A stretch of 64,000 nt of DNA from Ampullaceana balthica. Its lineage: Eukaryota > Mollusca > Gastropoda > Lymnaeidae. The position numbers and the translations under genes are program-made. Location of the stretch: NCBI GenBank assembly GCA_944989445.1, contig CALYLW010000059.1:1751001-1815000 (forward strand). The letters are read 5' to 3'. This document shows positions 1-13,400 of this stretch, piece by piece. Positions within the stretch are counted from its first letter, which is position 1. Each line of letters opens with the position of its first letter. The notes beneath the pieces are model-generated. The model did not search any database, was not told the DNA's origin, and saw only the letters and a list, made by a program, of their open reading frames with translations.

Positions 1-499
1 ACATAATTTGTCAATCTAGTCTTTTTTTAGTCAAATTGTTTTGTTTCCTTTTTATTATGTACTGTTAAAAATCCGGCTTCGTCTCCGGCAGGATTTTACT
101 TCATAAATCCGGCTGGCCGGTAGATCCCTAATTTATATATATATTCATAATCACAATGGCCCCGGAAAATCCGGAATCTTGCCATTTTAACAAATCTGAT
201 TCCGGCTCCAGCCGGATTTCACTTCATAAATCCGACCCACTTCAGCTCCAGCCGGATTTCAAAATTTTGAATCCGGTACATCCCTACTTTTAAGTGGAAA
301 TTTTATAATTTAATACAATTTAATAGTGTATTTTAAGTATTAAATAAAATATTTTAATTAGGTGTTAATTAAAAAAAATTTGGAAAGTGTGACGTACTTT
401 AGGGGGGGGGGTCCCGAGATTTGTGACAGTTTGTGACAGGGGGGGGACGGGGGGTCAAAAATGGTCAAAAATAGCGTGACGTACTTTATGGACGGCCCC
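1..499. mobile_element. GGCCGTCC-ended DNA transposon, terminal part
   Basis: This stretch matches 6291-7114 throughout, including the same nested CCGG-rich hAT MITE (about 60-285 here) and the same G-rich tail, and ends in the same terminal motif TTTATGGACGGCCCC. It is the end of a second copy of the element at 5396-7114; the other end lies before the window. No coding capacity is visible. The superfamily is not assigned. Confidence 0.7.
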
Positions 500-599
500 T
501 TTTAATGAAATAGAATACTGACTAATACGATTGTAAACAATTTATTTGAAAAAAAAACAACAACTCTACTAATTATACATGACTGGAATAGACATAGTC

Positions 600-3500
600 T
601 ACAACAAAATGATCCTCCTTGATTTGACGGTCGCAAACTCGTCAATCACGTTGTCAAAATTATTATTTTCAAGTGTTTCTCTTTCGATGCTAAGGAGTAC
701 ACGATCACTCAGACGATCTTCTCCTATTGAAGCAGGTAAATAAGACAGAATAAGCTTCAGTTTGCTGAAGGATCGCTCACAGCTTGAAACAGCATTTGTT
801 AGAAGTATTTGCAGTGAAATGCGCAGATTCGGAAATACGACATATAAAACAATATGACCCTAACCCTTCTGTCAACCTTGATTCCCCAAGTTGTGCATCT
901 TGTTTTTCCATTGTCTACAGTCTACAGCAACCTGGCTCAAATTATCACGAATAATGGCAAGTTCTTGCTCCAGTGTTTCAAATCAGATGCTGCTTCCTTG
1001 AAATTCATAGTAGGATCCTGCAACCGTTTCTTGACACGATCAGTTTTTCCAAGTATGATGTCCCAGATATGTAACAAAACTAGGAAGTTAAAGTTTAATA
1101 TACCTGCCAGCAAAGTTTCTGCATGACTTCTGGTCTCAGGCGTCATAGTTGCATCTTCTGATAATTTTTCTAACAGCACTACTAGTTCATCTAGTCATTC
1201 ATAAAAAGCTTTAACAGCTTCTCATTGTGCACTCCAGCGTGTTTCAGACACTCTTTACTGTGACTGGCAAAACTCTTTTTAATTCTTCCCAATGAGTTGT
1301 TGAAGGAAAGAAAAACAAATATATACTTTCAACTGTTCAAAAAAAAACACCAAAAAAAAAGAACAACAAAGTGATAACAACTGAATCCTTTTTAGTTTAG
1401 TTTATTCCTGCAAAGTTTAAGCTGTGGTTGTCACAGTTGTCGATCAATGTTCTGTGATTTCTGGCAAATATATTCGCTGTTGGAGGCCGGATATATGCCC
1501 AGTCATTACAGCAGTTTTGTCATAACATTGTGACCGACAGTCGGCTAGCGGAATGTTATCAGATTCCAGTTTCTCTACGATAAATCTTTCAAGGCTTGCT
1601 TGATCTTTGGAATGTATCTGAACTAAACCTAAATAAAACAAACCCGTAAAAACAAAGTTTTTGACTATAAATCCCTTATATATGAGACATAACTAACAGT
1701 ATTATTATTTTCAAAACATTTACAGACTGAATCTGTCTTAACTCAACTTTGCATCATAACCCTAGTGGGGGGGAGGGGTGGGTGGGGGGAGAGGGGAAAA
1801 GTCTGGTCACCGATTCGCTTGACCGAGCTCAGAGTGACACGTAAAATGTAAACAAAAGCGCCCGTCGCTTCGTTGGGTCGCCTCAATGCGTCAGCTCAAA
1901 ATTTCACGTGGCAAAAAAACAATAAACAAACCGTGAATTTAAATTACATACCTCATATAAGGATAAACTAAAAATGCATTAATTTAATTACGGTACGTTC
2001 GATCGATCTGAAATTTTGATACGATGCATTGTTAGGTAAGTCGGGTCCGTGTGCCAAATTTCAGCTCGATCCGATCACGGGAAGTGGGTCATTTTCGACT
2101 TTTGTTTTTCCGCCCGCCCGCCCGCCCGCCGAGCCCAAGACAGAGACGGCCGCGAAGTTAATATAAGGGATTTAATAAAACAAACCCGTAAAAACAAAGT
2201 CTTTGACTATAAATCCCTTATATATGAGACATAACTAACAGTATTGATTATTTTCAAACATTTACAGACTGACACCGAGTGATGTCCCTTGTCTTTAATA
2301 AATGGGGGTGGGATGCGAGGGGGTGTCGGCACGACGGTCGGCGTCAACACGACGGTCGGCGTCAACTCAAACTCACGTGGAACTGGGTAGAAAAAAAACA
2401 ATAACAAACAGTGAATTTTGAATTACATACCTCATATAAGGATAAACTAAAAATGCTCTAATTTAATTACGGTACGTTCGATCGATCTGAAATTTTGATA
2501 CGATGCATTGTTAGGTAAGTCGGGTCCGTGTGCCAAATTTCAGCTCGATCCGATCACGGGAAGTGGGTCATTTTCGACTTTTGTTTTTCCGCCCGCCCGC
2601 CCGCCCGCCGAGCCCAAGACAGAGACGGCCGCGAAGTTAATATAAGGGATTTAATAAAACAAACCCGTAAAAACAAAGTCTTTGACTATAAATCCCTTAT
2701 ATATGAGACATAACTAACAGTATTGATTATTTTCAAACATTTACAGACTGACACCGAGTGATGTCCCTTGTCTTTAATAAATGGGGGTGGGATGCGAGGG
2801 GGTGTCGGCACGACGGTCGGCGTCAACACGACGGTCGGCGTCAACTCAAACTCACGTGGAACTGGGTAGAAAAAAAACAATAACAAACAGTGAATTTTGA
2901 ATTACATACCTCATATAAGGATAAACTAAAAATGCTCTAATTTAATTACGGTACGTTCGATCGATCTGAAATTTTGATACAATGCATTGTTAGGTTAGAC
3001 GGGTCCGTGTTCCAAATTTCAGTTCGATCGGATCATGGGAAGTGGGTCATTTTTGACTTCTGTTTTTCCGCCCGCCCGCCCGCCCGCCCGCCGAGCCCAA
3101 GACAGAGAGAGAGAGAGAGAGAGACGCCGGTGAAGTTAATATAAGGGATTTAAAAATGATTCTTTGATGATTACTTTTTTAGTTTTAAAATCCACATCAG
3201 CAAATCTGATTTCTTGAGAAAGCTGTTTCCGGTGTCCTAGATGGGGTGTTGAGTCAAGTAAGATACCGTAGTACTTTTTTTCTGATTTCAATCAACAGCT
3301 GATTCCATACAGTCTGTCAGTAGGTGGATAAATTCATTTTGGATTTCCGGTGATAAATAAGATACTGAATCTGGATTTTTTCGGGCATGTTGTAGGTGTT
3401 TTTCTAAAAGTGGATCATACTGAGCAACGAGTCTTATCATAGAGAGAAATTTTCAACCATTTTTATACTCGTCCTTATGCAGATGTTCCTCGTGGCAACA

Positions 3501-3839
3501 CAGTGTCCAATTTTGTGAAACTAGAAACTACTCTTTTCAAAATATCGCGCCAACGTTGTTTTTCCAATTGAATTTGAGCTTGTACCTGTGGATGTGTCAT
3601 TTGTTTATGAGTAGAATGGCGCCCCTTAAAGCTCAAGGGGGGCGCCAAAATTATGCTTGCCAACTGGTTTGAAATTAAGATATTTGTGGAGCTCCAAAAT
3701 TCAATCTTGCTACGCATTTGGGATACGTTAGTTTACATCAAAATAAAATAAAATAATTAGTTTTAATACTAATTTTGGCGCCCCCTAACGTGGCTCCCGG
3801 GGACATATGTCCCTCTGCCCTCCCCTAGCTACGCCACTG
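600..3839 (-). pseudogene. ZMYM1-like hAT transposase, broken (DUF4371 plus hAT C-terminal region)
   Basis: Read on the minus strand from 3839. A terminal motif CAGTGGCGTAGCTAG opens the element. 3717-3475 encodes the N-terminal side of the DUF4371 type with EKQRWRDILKRV. 3470-3190 holds DPLLEKHL- and YLSPEIQNEFI-like residues across frame breaks. 1641-1444 holds DCRSQCYDKTAVMTG, a hallmark of these transposases. 1179-937 continues, and 840-600 carries the C-terminal signature SCERSFSKLKLI followed by ERLSDR. Stops, frameshifts and about 1.5 kb of inserted tandem repeat (about 1640-3150) separate the parts, so no full protein is made. The other terminus is not in the window; the element at 1-499 sits beyond the C-terminus. 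The same family recurs at 11093-13770. Assignment rests on recognised motifs, not on a search. Confidence 0.7.
1640..3150 (-). repeat. Core-repeat array with exact 479-bp tandem duplication
   Basis: Three copies of the dispersed core repeat lie head to tail. About 1981-2459 and 2460-2938 are identical base for base over a 479-bp period, including two identical short open frames in each; a third copy from 2939 is diverged (for example GATACAATGCAT for GATACGATGCAT) and ends in a (GA)n run near 3110. Each copy holds the family core ATCGATCTGAAATTTTGAT and the edge GTTAATATAAGGGATTTA. The open frames are repeat shadows. The array interrupts the hAT transposase remnant, so it was inserted or expanded after that element. 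Confidence 0.85.
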
Positions 3840-4113
3840 GTTGAACCCCAAACTTCATCCAAAATCTCCTTAATCCAACTCCCATTTCTCCATCACCCAC
3901 CTTGCTTGAGCAAAAAGAAGATGGCCTCTTAGCTGTTTGTGGATTTAATTTTGAGGGAAAATATCTCCTTTCCTCCCAATGTTCCCCCTTAAGATGCTCA
4001 GCTGAGCGACCGCGCAGATATCTGACCGATGCCACGCAGTAGTTAAGAATTACCGCACAAAAAATTTGGTTAAGTATTGCAAAAAAATGGATGCTGTGAA
4101 ACTTTGCACACGC

Positions 4114-4116
<3 letters not shown>

Positions 4117-4198
<82 letters not shown>
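4117..4198. repeat. AT dinucleotide microsatellite
   Basis: Almost pure (TA)n with two small interruptions. It abuts a hAT terminus at 4199 and resumes after the other terminus at 5193, so the hAT element landed inside an AT microsatellite. Confidence 0.9.
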
Positions 4199-4201
<3 letters not shown>

Positions 4202-5193
4202 GGCTGTTATCGATTAATTTAGATTTAATCGTTAACGTTTGAAAAATTATCGATTAATTAATCGATAATTTCGATTAAAGCCAAAAAAAATATATTTATG
4301 ACGTCATTAAATTGAACATTTCTCACAGACATTGAAAATTAAGAATATTTTGAACTAAATTTTATGACAATGTGTTGATACTTGAGCGGATGTTTGTGCT
4401 GAAGGGGGTACGTCAGCGATGTATTTGATCCTTTAAAAGAGAATTGTTTATGGCAGTGAACACAGTAAAAATTTTCATCATCTTCGACTTTGCCATCCGC
4501 AGTTAGCTTAAAAACAAAATTTTTGCTCAACTTTCTAGTTATATGAGTAAATTTAACTGCGCTGATGCTGTCAGCCATTTTTTAGTTGACGTCTGCTGGT
4601 CCACATAAGGTAATAAAATAAATTATAATATTACGCGGGAGAAGTTTGTACGTAATAAAATATATAAATTATTATTAACGAGCAAGAAAGTCCGTCCAAA
4701 AGACGTTCCGCCACCGTTCGGTGGTATGTTGTAACTCCCCTCCAACAGCCGTCTTGACCGGCATTACATGTGCATCGCGTCAAAAATACTATTCATTATA
4801 GTTTAAAAAAATAACTCTTAAAAACAGAGCTTTTGCTATAAATCCCAACGCGCATAACTCAAAATAAAGTCTTGGAAGAAATACATAAAAAATAACTCGT
4901 TTTGAACGTCCGCGTAATGGCGTAAACGTGTTCAATATGATTGGCTGTAGGAGTCATATGTGTTTGAGGGACCAATCGCTATAGATGCCCGGACAGATGG
5001 GGCAGAAAGGACAGAAACTTGCCTTTTATTATATAGGATTATTAATAATTAATTATTTATTAATAAACAAATTGTAAAATATTATAAATATTTTCTTTAA
5101 TTTTAATCGAATTTTTAACGATTCAAAAAATTTTAATCGATAAAAAATTTTAACGATTAATCGAGAAATTAATCGTTAATTTCCCCAAACCTA
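4199..5193 (-). mobile_element. hAT element with BED-type zinc finger remnant
   Basis: Termini are TAGGGCTGTTATCGATTAAT on the left and, inverted on the right, TAGGTTTGGGGAAATTAACG; subterminal regions are full of ATTAATCGAT-like motifs on both sides. 4578-4339 on the minus strand encodes 79 residues with C-V-H-C-H-K-Q-F and a later H-K-H-P, the C2H2-like pattern of a BED finger, the DNA-binding N-terminus of many hAT transposases. The catalytic part is absent, so this is an internally deleted copy of 995 bp. Flanking AT repeats hide the target duplication. About 4820-5040 is a further dispersed repeat that also occurs at 51725-51955. Confidence 0.7.
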
Positions 5194-5734
5194 ATATATA
5201 TATATATGTATATATATATTTACTTTGCACACGAACCTCAGAGGGAACATTGTACCACATACAGGAGATATTGTATCTTTAAAATATAACTAGATGATAT
5301 TTAAATCCGAATTTTTTATGTGTAAGACTTTTTGTTTTACTCTAGTCAATAGACAATTTGAACAGAAAAAAGTGTATAGTTAGATTTTAAATTTGGGGGC
5401 CGTCCATAAAGTACACCACGCTCCAAAAGGTGTGTGGGGGGGGGTGTAAGAAAGTGTGACAGTTTGTGACAGGAGGAGGGGGTCCGGCCATGTGTGATGT
5501 CAAAGATTTTTTTTTCTCATTTTTTTAAAGGTAGAATTTAAATACAGTTGTTTAAAAAATAATTTTCAAAAATTTTGTTAAACATTTGAATTAGTTTTAT
5601 GTCAAAATAGCATGAAATGCGTATCTCCTAAATGTGTTATTCATAAATCTGAATTGTATGCAGCAGGACTGATATAGAAGGATCAGGAATGGTTTGACTA
5701 TCAGGTTTGCACCAGCAAATATTTCACTCAAATT

Positions 5735-6231
5735 GTGAAATATCAGGACTTAAAAGTGCGAAGCTCATATTTCAACGTTTTGCCCTCGAGATTCTTTCCT
5801 CCTCTAATCCCAATCAACCAAACAGCTGAAAGAGGAGATGCAGATTCTCATAAGTTTCCTTCCTTGTTTATGGCACAACCTCTCAAATTTGATGACATTA
5901 TGTCGAGATCAACAGGAGTTTTCAAAGTACAACCATATGTTCCTTACTGTCCATCTTTGCAGACCAGCTTACTTGATTGAATTTGCAGAGCATGTCACTT
6001 ATATTTTGCCTCACAAAAATGTTGAAGAAACATGCAGGACAACACAAAGCTCGGGCTCAGGAGAATGTTCCCACCCAAACTGTTCAAGAATCAAATCAGA
6101 TAAAACGCATCCGTCCTTTGAGAATCGCTTCTAGAAGGCAAAGAGAACCCATTGCAGTTATTGCCAGAAGAGAACTATGGACAAAAACTTCACTTCACAG
6201 TTGTAAGATGATGTCCAGTGAATATTTTTGA
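5735..6231 (+). pseudogene. Unrecognised transposon-borne protein remnant
   Basis: Three overlapping open frames (5735-5980, 5838-6134, 5977-6231) look like one decayed coding region shifted by indels: FFPPLIPINQTAERGDAD, then MAQPLKFDDIMSR, then FCLTKMLKKHAGQHKARAQ with a KxxLKKHxxxHK spacing like a zinc-finger remnant. It lies inside the GGCCGTCC element in the sense of its left-to-right order, so it may be what is left of its own protein. I do not recognise the family and give no function. Confidence 0.35.
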
Positions 6232-6630
6232 ATTAAACATAATTTACAGGACCATAATTAAACAGATTCAATATAGCACAAGTGTTGGTCACATAATTTG
6301 TCAATCTAGTCTTTTTTTTAGTCAAATTGTTTTGTTTCCATTTTATTATTTAATCACAGGGTGAGGTCAAGTTTCGCTAACCTACTTCTTATCCTGTGTC
6401 AATAGAGTGCATAATCGGAAGATTATCTAAAACTTGACCTCACCCGTTGTAAATGAAAAGGTAGCAGATACATGATGTGTATTATACAATTGTGAAGAAT
6501 AATTTTGCAATTTTTGTTTTCAAATTCGGTCTAGATTGGGTTACTGTTTCATTGAATAACTATGACAACTGTTGACAATTAATTATTCTACTATTTGAAG
6601 TCATTTTAATAATCTGATAGTTCTTTTAAG

Positions 6631-6905
6631 TAGGGGTATACCGGAGTTTGGCTCCAGCTCCGTTTAGTCCGGAATCCGGCTATTTCTACCAATCCGGCTC
6701 CGGCTTCGGCTCCTGAAGGATTTCACTTCATAAATCCTTCAGGCCGGTAGAGCCCTAATTTATATATATTCATAACGGCTCCGGCAAATTTGGAATCCGG
6801 CCATTTTAACAAATCTGACTTCGGCTCCGGCCAGATTTCCCTTCATAAATCTGGCAAAATGCGACTCCGGACGGATTTCAAAATTTTGAATCCGGTACAT
6901 CTCTA
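6631..6905. mobile_element. hAT MITE rich in CCGG motifs, 8-bp target duplication
   Basis: The element starts TAGGGGTATACCGG and ends CCGGTACATCTCTA, an inverted pair. It is flanked on both sides by the identical octamer CTTTTAAG (6623-6630 and 6906-6913), the target duplication size of hAT. The interior is built of repeated AATCCGGCTCCGGCT-like words and has no open frame. Relatives lie at about 60-285 and 62700-62960. Confidence 0.85.
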
Positions 6906-7335
6906 CTTTTAAGTGAAAATTTTATATTTTAATGCATTTAAATAGTGAGGTATACTTTAAATATTAAATTAAATATTTTAATTAGGAGTTAAGTTTTAAA
7001 AAATTCGAAGGTGTGACGTACTTAGGGGGGGGGTGGCGTGGTCCCGAGATTCGTGACAGGGGGAGGGGGGTCAAATATGGTCAAAAATAGCGTGACGTAC
7101 TTTATGGACGGCACCTTGATTGAAATTTATAATAAACTAATATTAAAGAAATATACAAAGAACATTACTTTTTTCTATTCAGAGTAATTACTACTAAATT
7201 AATGCTGCAATAAGAATAGTATAATTAAAACATGTTTGAGTGTTTTATATAAATAAATGGTTGGGGAGGGGTAATTAAAAATTTCCTTTAGTGGTGCCTT
7301 TTTTATTTAATATAAATTTTTTAAAAAAAACTGAC

Positions 7336-7431
7336 CAATGCATTTGGTATCTAAATATCCAGCGGCACAGCTTTCCATACACAACCCCGAGACTTGGTAG
7401 CACCGTCCACTCGAGCATCCAGGACTGCAGA
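7336..7431 (-). CDS. EGF-like exon 17 (most downstream seen)
   Basis: 96 bp. Cysteine spacing 3-4-6-3-8, with YQVSGLCMESC in the middle. Acceptor TATTTCAG, donor GTCAGT, phase 1 on both sides. It is followed (lower coordinates) by transposons only, so the C-terminal part of the gene lies outside or was not recognised. Confidence 0.8.
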
Positions 7432-10400
7432 CTGAAATATGCGTTGAAAAATATTATTCTTTCTTACTCAGTGTGAGGGCTTGAAAGAAACCCGATCAAT
7501 GCATTTTTTAAAATATGACTCAACACCAAAAGAAGGAGAAAATGTTAGATTTGTCTTGTTAGAAATGTCACTCAAGAGTCTGGAAGTAAGATATTTTTGG
7601 CCAGTTATTGGTGAAGTTGTACAGAATTTATTTTAATAGCAATGGATACTTAAATATTGTTGATAAGAAGAATTTTTTTATAAATGACCAGCATTTAAAA
7701 TCCGGTTTTCTGCAACACTTTAGGATAAGTTAATAGTTTATCACACAAGAGTATACGTTTTTCGTGCATTATCAAGGGTATTACATTATCTAACGGGTCT
7801 TTAAATTAATTGCATGTATATATTTTTACGTTTCTTTTAAATAGCAAGTAACTTGGGCTTACAAGTATCTTTTGCTAACAAGTATTTTTGGTTAACAAGT
7901 ATCTTTGGGAAAACAAAACCCTTTGATGAAAGTCGGCCAGTTAAAGTTTTAATTTAACCATTAATTAATGGCACTAATGTAGTTAACGTGCTCTCTCAAA
8001 CGACATCGAAAAATCGTGTTTTCAAAAGTTAACTTATTTTACGAGAATCTGAAACGTTTCTTGATTAACATCACCTTAAAGCATCTAGTGTTTTGGCATG
8101 TTGTTCTTTAGTTATTTTAACAATAATGCTGTATATGCCTGTTTGTGTGGAGAATCTCCCCTGATACTCTTGTCGACGCGTTATTTTTTCAATCATGTTT
8201 TTAATGTGTCAAATATATTATGTATATATAATTAAAATTATAGTAAAAATATACTATAAAGGTTAAACATTTTAAAATTACTTATGAACCGACGCTATTT
8301 AACACTAAATGACATTTTTTATAAAACGATACAAAAATAAGGGATTTAATTTTTAAAAAAACAGACCTAAATAAACCAAATAAAAATGTTATGTTTGTAC
8401 AGGCAAATGAAATCATGTACTTTGTTGAAGCTGAACTTTTTGTCTCATCTGTTAAAGACGCTCATTCTATTGAGAAGATTATTGCGTCCTAACTTATTTA
8501 ATAAACGCTTACAGTTTGTTTTAACATATTTTGTATAGATTAAGCTATTTACTTTTAACTGTCGTTAGTTATAAAATATATAGATGTATCTTATTAAAGT
8601 ATTTTATTTCTAGGCATACCAATTTGTATCTCACATTATAAATGACGGTGCAAGATGAAATAATATAAAATAAACAAATTTTTTTTTAAAGATGAGGCCC
8701 AGCTGCAGTGAGGAATGTAGAATCTCGCATGAAATAGCAGAAAATAATTTTTTAGTCACAAACTAAGTAGTCACACAGGGGGACTCAGAACTCAAAGTTT
8801 TATTGATATTTATTGTGATAGATTGTGGGATTTAATGTGAGATATAAAATTTGATCAACTAACACAAACGTCCTGAGTCCCCCTGTGTGACTACTTAGTT
8901 TGTGACTACTTAGTTTGTGACTACTTAGTTTGTGACTAACAAATTATTTTCTGCTTTTTTTTTACACGCTTTTATTTAAGTCACACTGTTTGTATGTTGT
9001 ATTCATCCATCCATCCTACCTTCAAATCTTGAAACGTAAAATTTAACCACTTCTGATGGTCCTAGAGATCTCAACATTTTACCACAGATAGATCTTGGAT
9101 GACAATACATTGTATCAAAATTTCAAATCGATCGAATGTACCGTAATTAAATTAATCAATTTTTAGTTTATCTCTATTTATCACTATTTAGAATGTATAG
9201 TCGTCTGCTAGAGTTGACCTCCACGGCTAACTGGTTTCACTCCAGGCCTCGTTTGCCAAATTCCCGTGTTTACATCAAGGGCAGGGGAGATCAGCGCGTT
9301 TCAGTCTGTAAATGTTTGTAAATAAAAGCGTGTCCTTTTTAAAAAAATATTTTTTTACATTTTACTTATTTATTTCATGGGAGATTCTACATTCCTCACT
9401 GCAGTTGGGCATCATCTTTATAAAGAAATTTTTTTGTTCATTTTACTTTCTACTTTTACGCGTTAACGAAAGGTTTGTAAAACTTAATTTCATTCACGAA
9501 GTCCTGTTAAATGTCCTGTTAGCCAAGTTCATCTAGAACGAAATTTGTGAGCAAAATCTGATTTTTTTTTATAAATATAAACCTACACATTCTTAACTCC
9601 TTTCAATATGTGCATTGATCCACTTAGCAGAAAAAATATTTTTTCACAAGATGGATTGTCTATATAAGACATTCTATGATTTCGCTTGTTCTATCTGGAA
9701 TGATTTTTTATACACACTACACAACTATGCATCACGGGAAGTGTGTCATTTTCAAATCCCTTATATTAACTTCACGGCCGACTCTCTCTGTCGTTCTGTC
9801 GTCATCTCTCTCTGTCTGTCTGTCTTGGGCGGGAGGAAAAACAAAAGTAAAAAATGACCCATTTCCCGTGATCCGATCGAGCTGAAATTTGGCACACGGA
9901 CCCGTCTTACCTAACAATGCATCGTATCAAAATTTCAGATCGATCGATCGTACCGTAATTAAATTTATGTATTTTTAGTTTTTCCTTATATAACGTATGT
10001 AATTCAAATTCACGGTTTGTTATTGTTTTTTTTCGACGTGAGAGTTTGAGTTGACGCGTTGACGTGACCCATCGAAGTACCGGCGTGCTTTTGTTTACAT
10101 TTTACGTGTCACGCTGAGCTCGGTCAAGCGATCAGTGACCAGACTTTCCCCCACCCCCCCACCCCCCCAGGGTTATGAAGCAAAGTTGAGTAAGACAGAT
10201 TCAGTCTGTAAATGTTTGTCGCGTTTGAAAATAATCAATACTGTTAGCTGTGTCTCATATATAAGGGATTTATTGTCCAAAAACTTTGTTTTTACGGGTT
10301 TGTTTTATTTACTTTTGTTTTTCCGCCCGACCGACCGCCTGCGAACCCAAGAGACGACGGTGAAGTTAATATAAGGGATTGAATTAAACAACCTAGTAAA

Positions 10401-13400
10401 CAAAGTTTTTGACTATAAATTCCTTGTATATGAGACATAACTAAAAAGTATTTATCATGCTTAAACGTGACAAACATTTACAGACTGAGATTGCATTAAA
10501 TACCCTTTGTTGTAAAACGGAGGGGGCAGGGAAAAAGTTTTGTAACGGATGGCTGAACGTAACTCAGCCTGACGCGTAAAATGTCAAAGCTGGCCGCAAC
10601 ATATAGAGATAAGCTAAAAATGAATTAATTTAATTACGGTACATTCGATCGATCTGAAAATTAAATAGCTTTATCCTCCCCACATGCCAAACCTACTGTG
10701 AAAATGTCAGCTTTCTACAAAGTCAGAAAACGTGTTTACGAGCGTTTTGAAAATGTTGACGACAGATCCGGAAGCGTTGAATCCGGAATCCTGCACGAGT
10801 TATAGGATAGGGGCCTCAACAATAGAATAAACACTAATCATTAGTATTCAAAGTAAATCATTTATTATATTTGTAATATTTTGGAATATTCTTTTACCTT
10901 GGTCACAAGAGTCTCCATAAAAACCATGGCTACAACCAAATTCACATAGTCCTGAACGCAAAGAGCAATTGGAACCCAGACAATTTTTAGGACATGCTAA
11001 AAATAAATAAAGGAAATCATGAGTCTTTAAATAAAAATGTGTGACCAAATAGACATTATAATATAAATTGAAATATTCCGGTTTTATCTTACCAGTGGCG
11101 TAGCTAGAACTTTTGCCTCCCGTGGCGGTCTTCAATGTGCCGCCCTTTTTAGGGACCGTCCATAAATGACGTCACGCACCTGGGGCAGAGAGGGGAGTCA
11201 TACACTTGTGACGATGTGTGACGAGGGGTATGGTTGAGAAATGTGACGTCACGTCAAAACGCGCAACTTTAAATAAAATTTCCACTTAAATATTGATTAC
11301 TGACACTTTATTTAATGACGTTTACGTAAAACGCAATTACGATATTAGAGTGCAGCCTTACACTAAAAACGTACTTAAATGACAAAAAATTGATTTGAAA
11401 CATGTTTATTTTCAAATAGAAAATACGGCTTTTATGGTGGTGGTGGTCAAAACTTTATGGCGTCATATGGAAGAAGGGGTCTAAGTTTTTGTGACGCCCT
11501 GTGACGAGGGCGGAAAGGGGGGGGGGAAATCAGCCAAAATCGCGTGACGTCATTTATGGACGGCAAATTAGTCGATTATATGATGGTTTTTATAAATTGA
11601 TAAACATGAATAAATTATTGTAACATGATTACCATTACATGCCATATTTATGTAAGCAGTAATTAAAGAGGCCGCATAAGATGATATTCCTATAAATACA
11701 CATTTATAAAAAAAAATAGACTATACTTTTTTAAAAAGCCACAAGAAAGTTACTGAGGTCGCAGGAATCCCCCCCCCCGAGACCAAACATATTCCAAATT
11801 TACACCCAAAAACCAAAACCAAACAAAGAAATTGTATACATTAGTATGTAAACATATTTATAGTTATACATTTACTTTCCTATGTTTCATAATAGAAAAA
11901 TTGTGTATTATGCTATCAACATTTTAATTATTTGTAATATTTTGTTCTATCAATATTACAAGATTTTGTTGTCTTAAATCGCTAATTGTGGAACGAAGAT
12001 AATTTTTTTACCGACTTCAGTTTGGAGAAGCTCCTTTCACAGCAATTGTTGAAAAAAATCATAGCAAAATTAAAATTTTGGGTACAGAATTTTCCAGTCG
12101 ATACTTTTGAATGCATTTTAATAGATCAAAGTTGCCTTTTCCCCCGTTTTTCTAACATAATGCATCTTCTTGTAGTGTAGGTACAGCGATAAACACCTTG
12201 ATCCTTTTTCTTTCAATATTGAACTGTTCTTTATCAATGTCAATAAAGTAATTTATTTGATGTTCAAACATGCTTCATTTAGTAGGTTACATGGTATTAT
12301 ATACGAATATTTTCTTGCAAGGACTTGCAAGTCATCAAAGCGTTCTTTTATTTTCTGTTATAATTCCATTCATGGATAAAAACATTTCTCGTTGTACTTC
12401 TTGTTCGAAAGATAGAGCCATATCTTCTTAATTTTCCCCACTCGTATTTGTTCTCCTTCTGGACTGTCGTACCGATGGTCACGGGTTCGAATCCGTGTGA
12501 AGGCAAGGGTTTGTTCCCGGGGCCTAGGGCGTCCCTGAGTCACCCCGCTCCGAATGGGTACCTAACACTACATGTAGTTAGGCGGCTGGGTAATGCGTGG
12601 AACCCACAAAGCAGTGGCCTGTGAATGCTGCTTCACTTGCCAACAGATCATCTGTCATGGTCTGTGGACGCAACTATCTTCTGCATAGAAGGAGCGTCTG
12701 TATAGATAAGATAAGATAACTCAGCGTTCAGTTGATATCTCCGACTCTTCACAAATTGTTTGACTGATATAACAGCGTTTTGTATTAGTACATCTCTTTG
12801 TTTCGTGCAATGGTTTTGCATTAATTTAAAAATTGACGGGTTCCCATAAATTGAGATAACACAGAAAAGAAAAAGATTGCATTTAATTGAGTAAAATTTA
12901 AGCATCTTATCTAATTTTACTAGTTACTTCTTCAGACGACAAAGTTTCGAAGACGCTTGAAATTTTTAAATATGTCTTTTTCGAAATTATGTATGCATAT
13001 TGTGGTGTTAACGAATTGAGAAATTTGAATATTTTAATGTTCTTGCCATAAATCTTAATAATTTTCTATAAAATAGACAAATTCAAATTATTTACACATT
13101 ACTTTAATTGGATAGGTGTAACATTTTTTAATGAATAACAGTATTTTAATGAAAAACACAAATTATTTGTGCTACTTTAATGCAATAAAAACAAAAATAA
13201 ATTTAATTTTTAATATCGTATCTTACAATAATTTTCTGAACACTCAAACAGTAATATAAATTACCCATATTTTATATAATAAATTACTACTTGCAAATTA
13301 AACACAATATTTGAACCCACCATGAATTGTAGGTACTTGTTCGCGCATCTTTCTGCGAAAGTCGAAATTCGACACAAAAACCATCTTGGCGATATTAATA

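Larger units (their letters stand above)
5396..7114 (+). mobile_element. DNA transposon with GGCCGTCCATAAAGTAC inverted termini
   Basis: Left terminus GGGGCCGTCCATAAAGTAC and right terminus GTACTTTATGGACGGCACC are inverted copies; both are followed inward by GTGACGTAC and G-rich runs. 1.72 kb long. It carries protein remnants (5735-6231) and a nested hAT MITE (6631-6905). Related ends are at 1-499, 11152-11565 and 54339-56186. I do not assign a superfamily. Confidence 0.7.

Noticed and set aside
2049..2713. Two identical 61-residue frames
   Set aside because: They are the same strand of an exact repeat; the same words recur in non-coding copies with indels.
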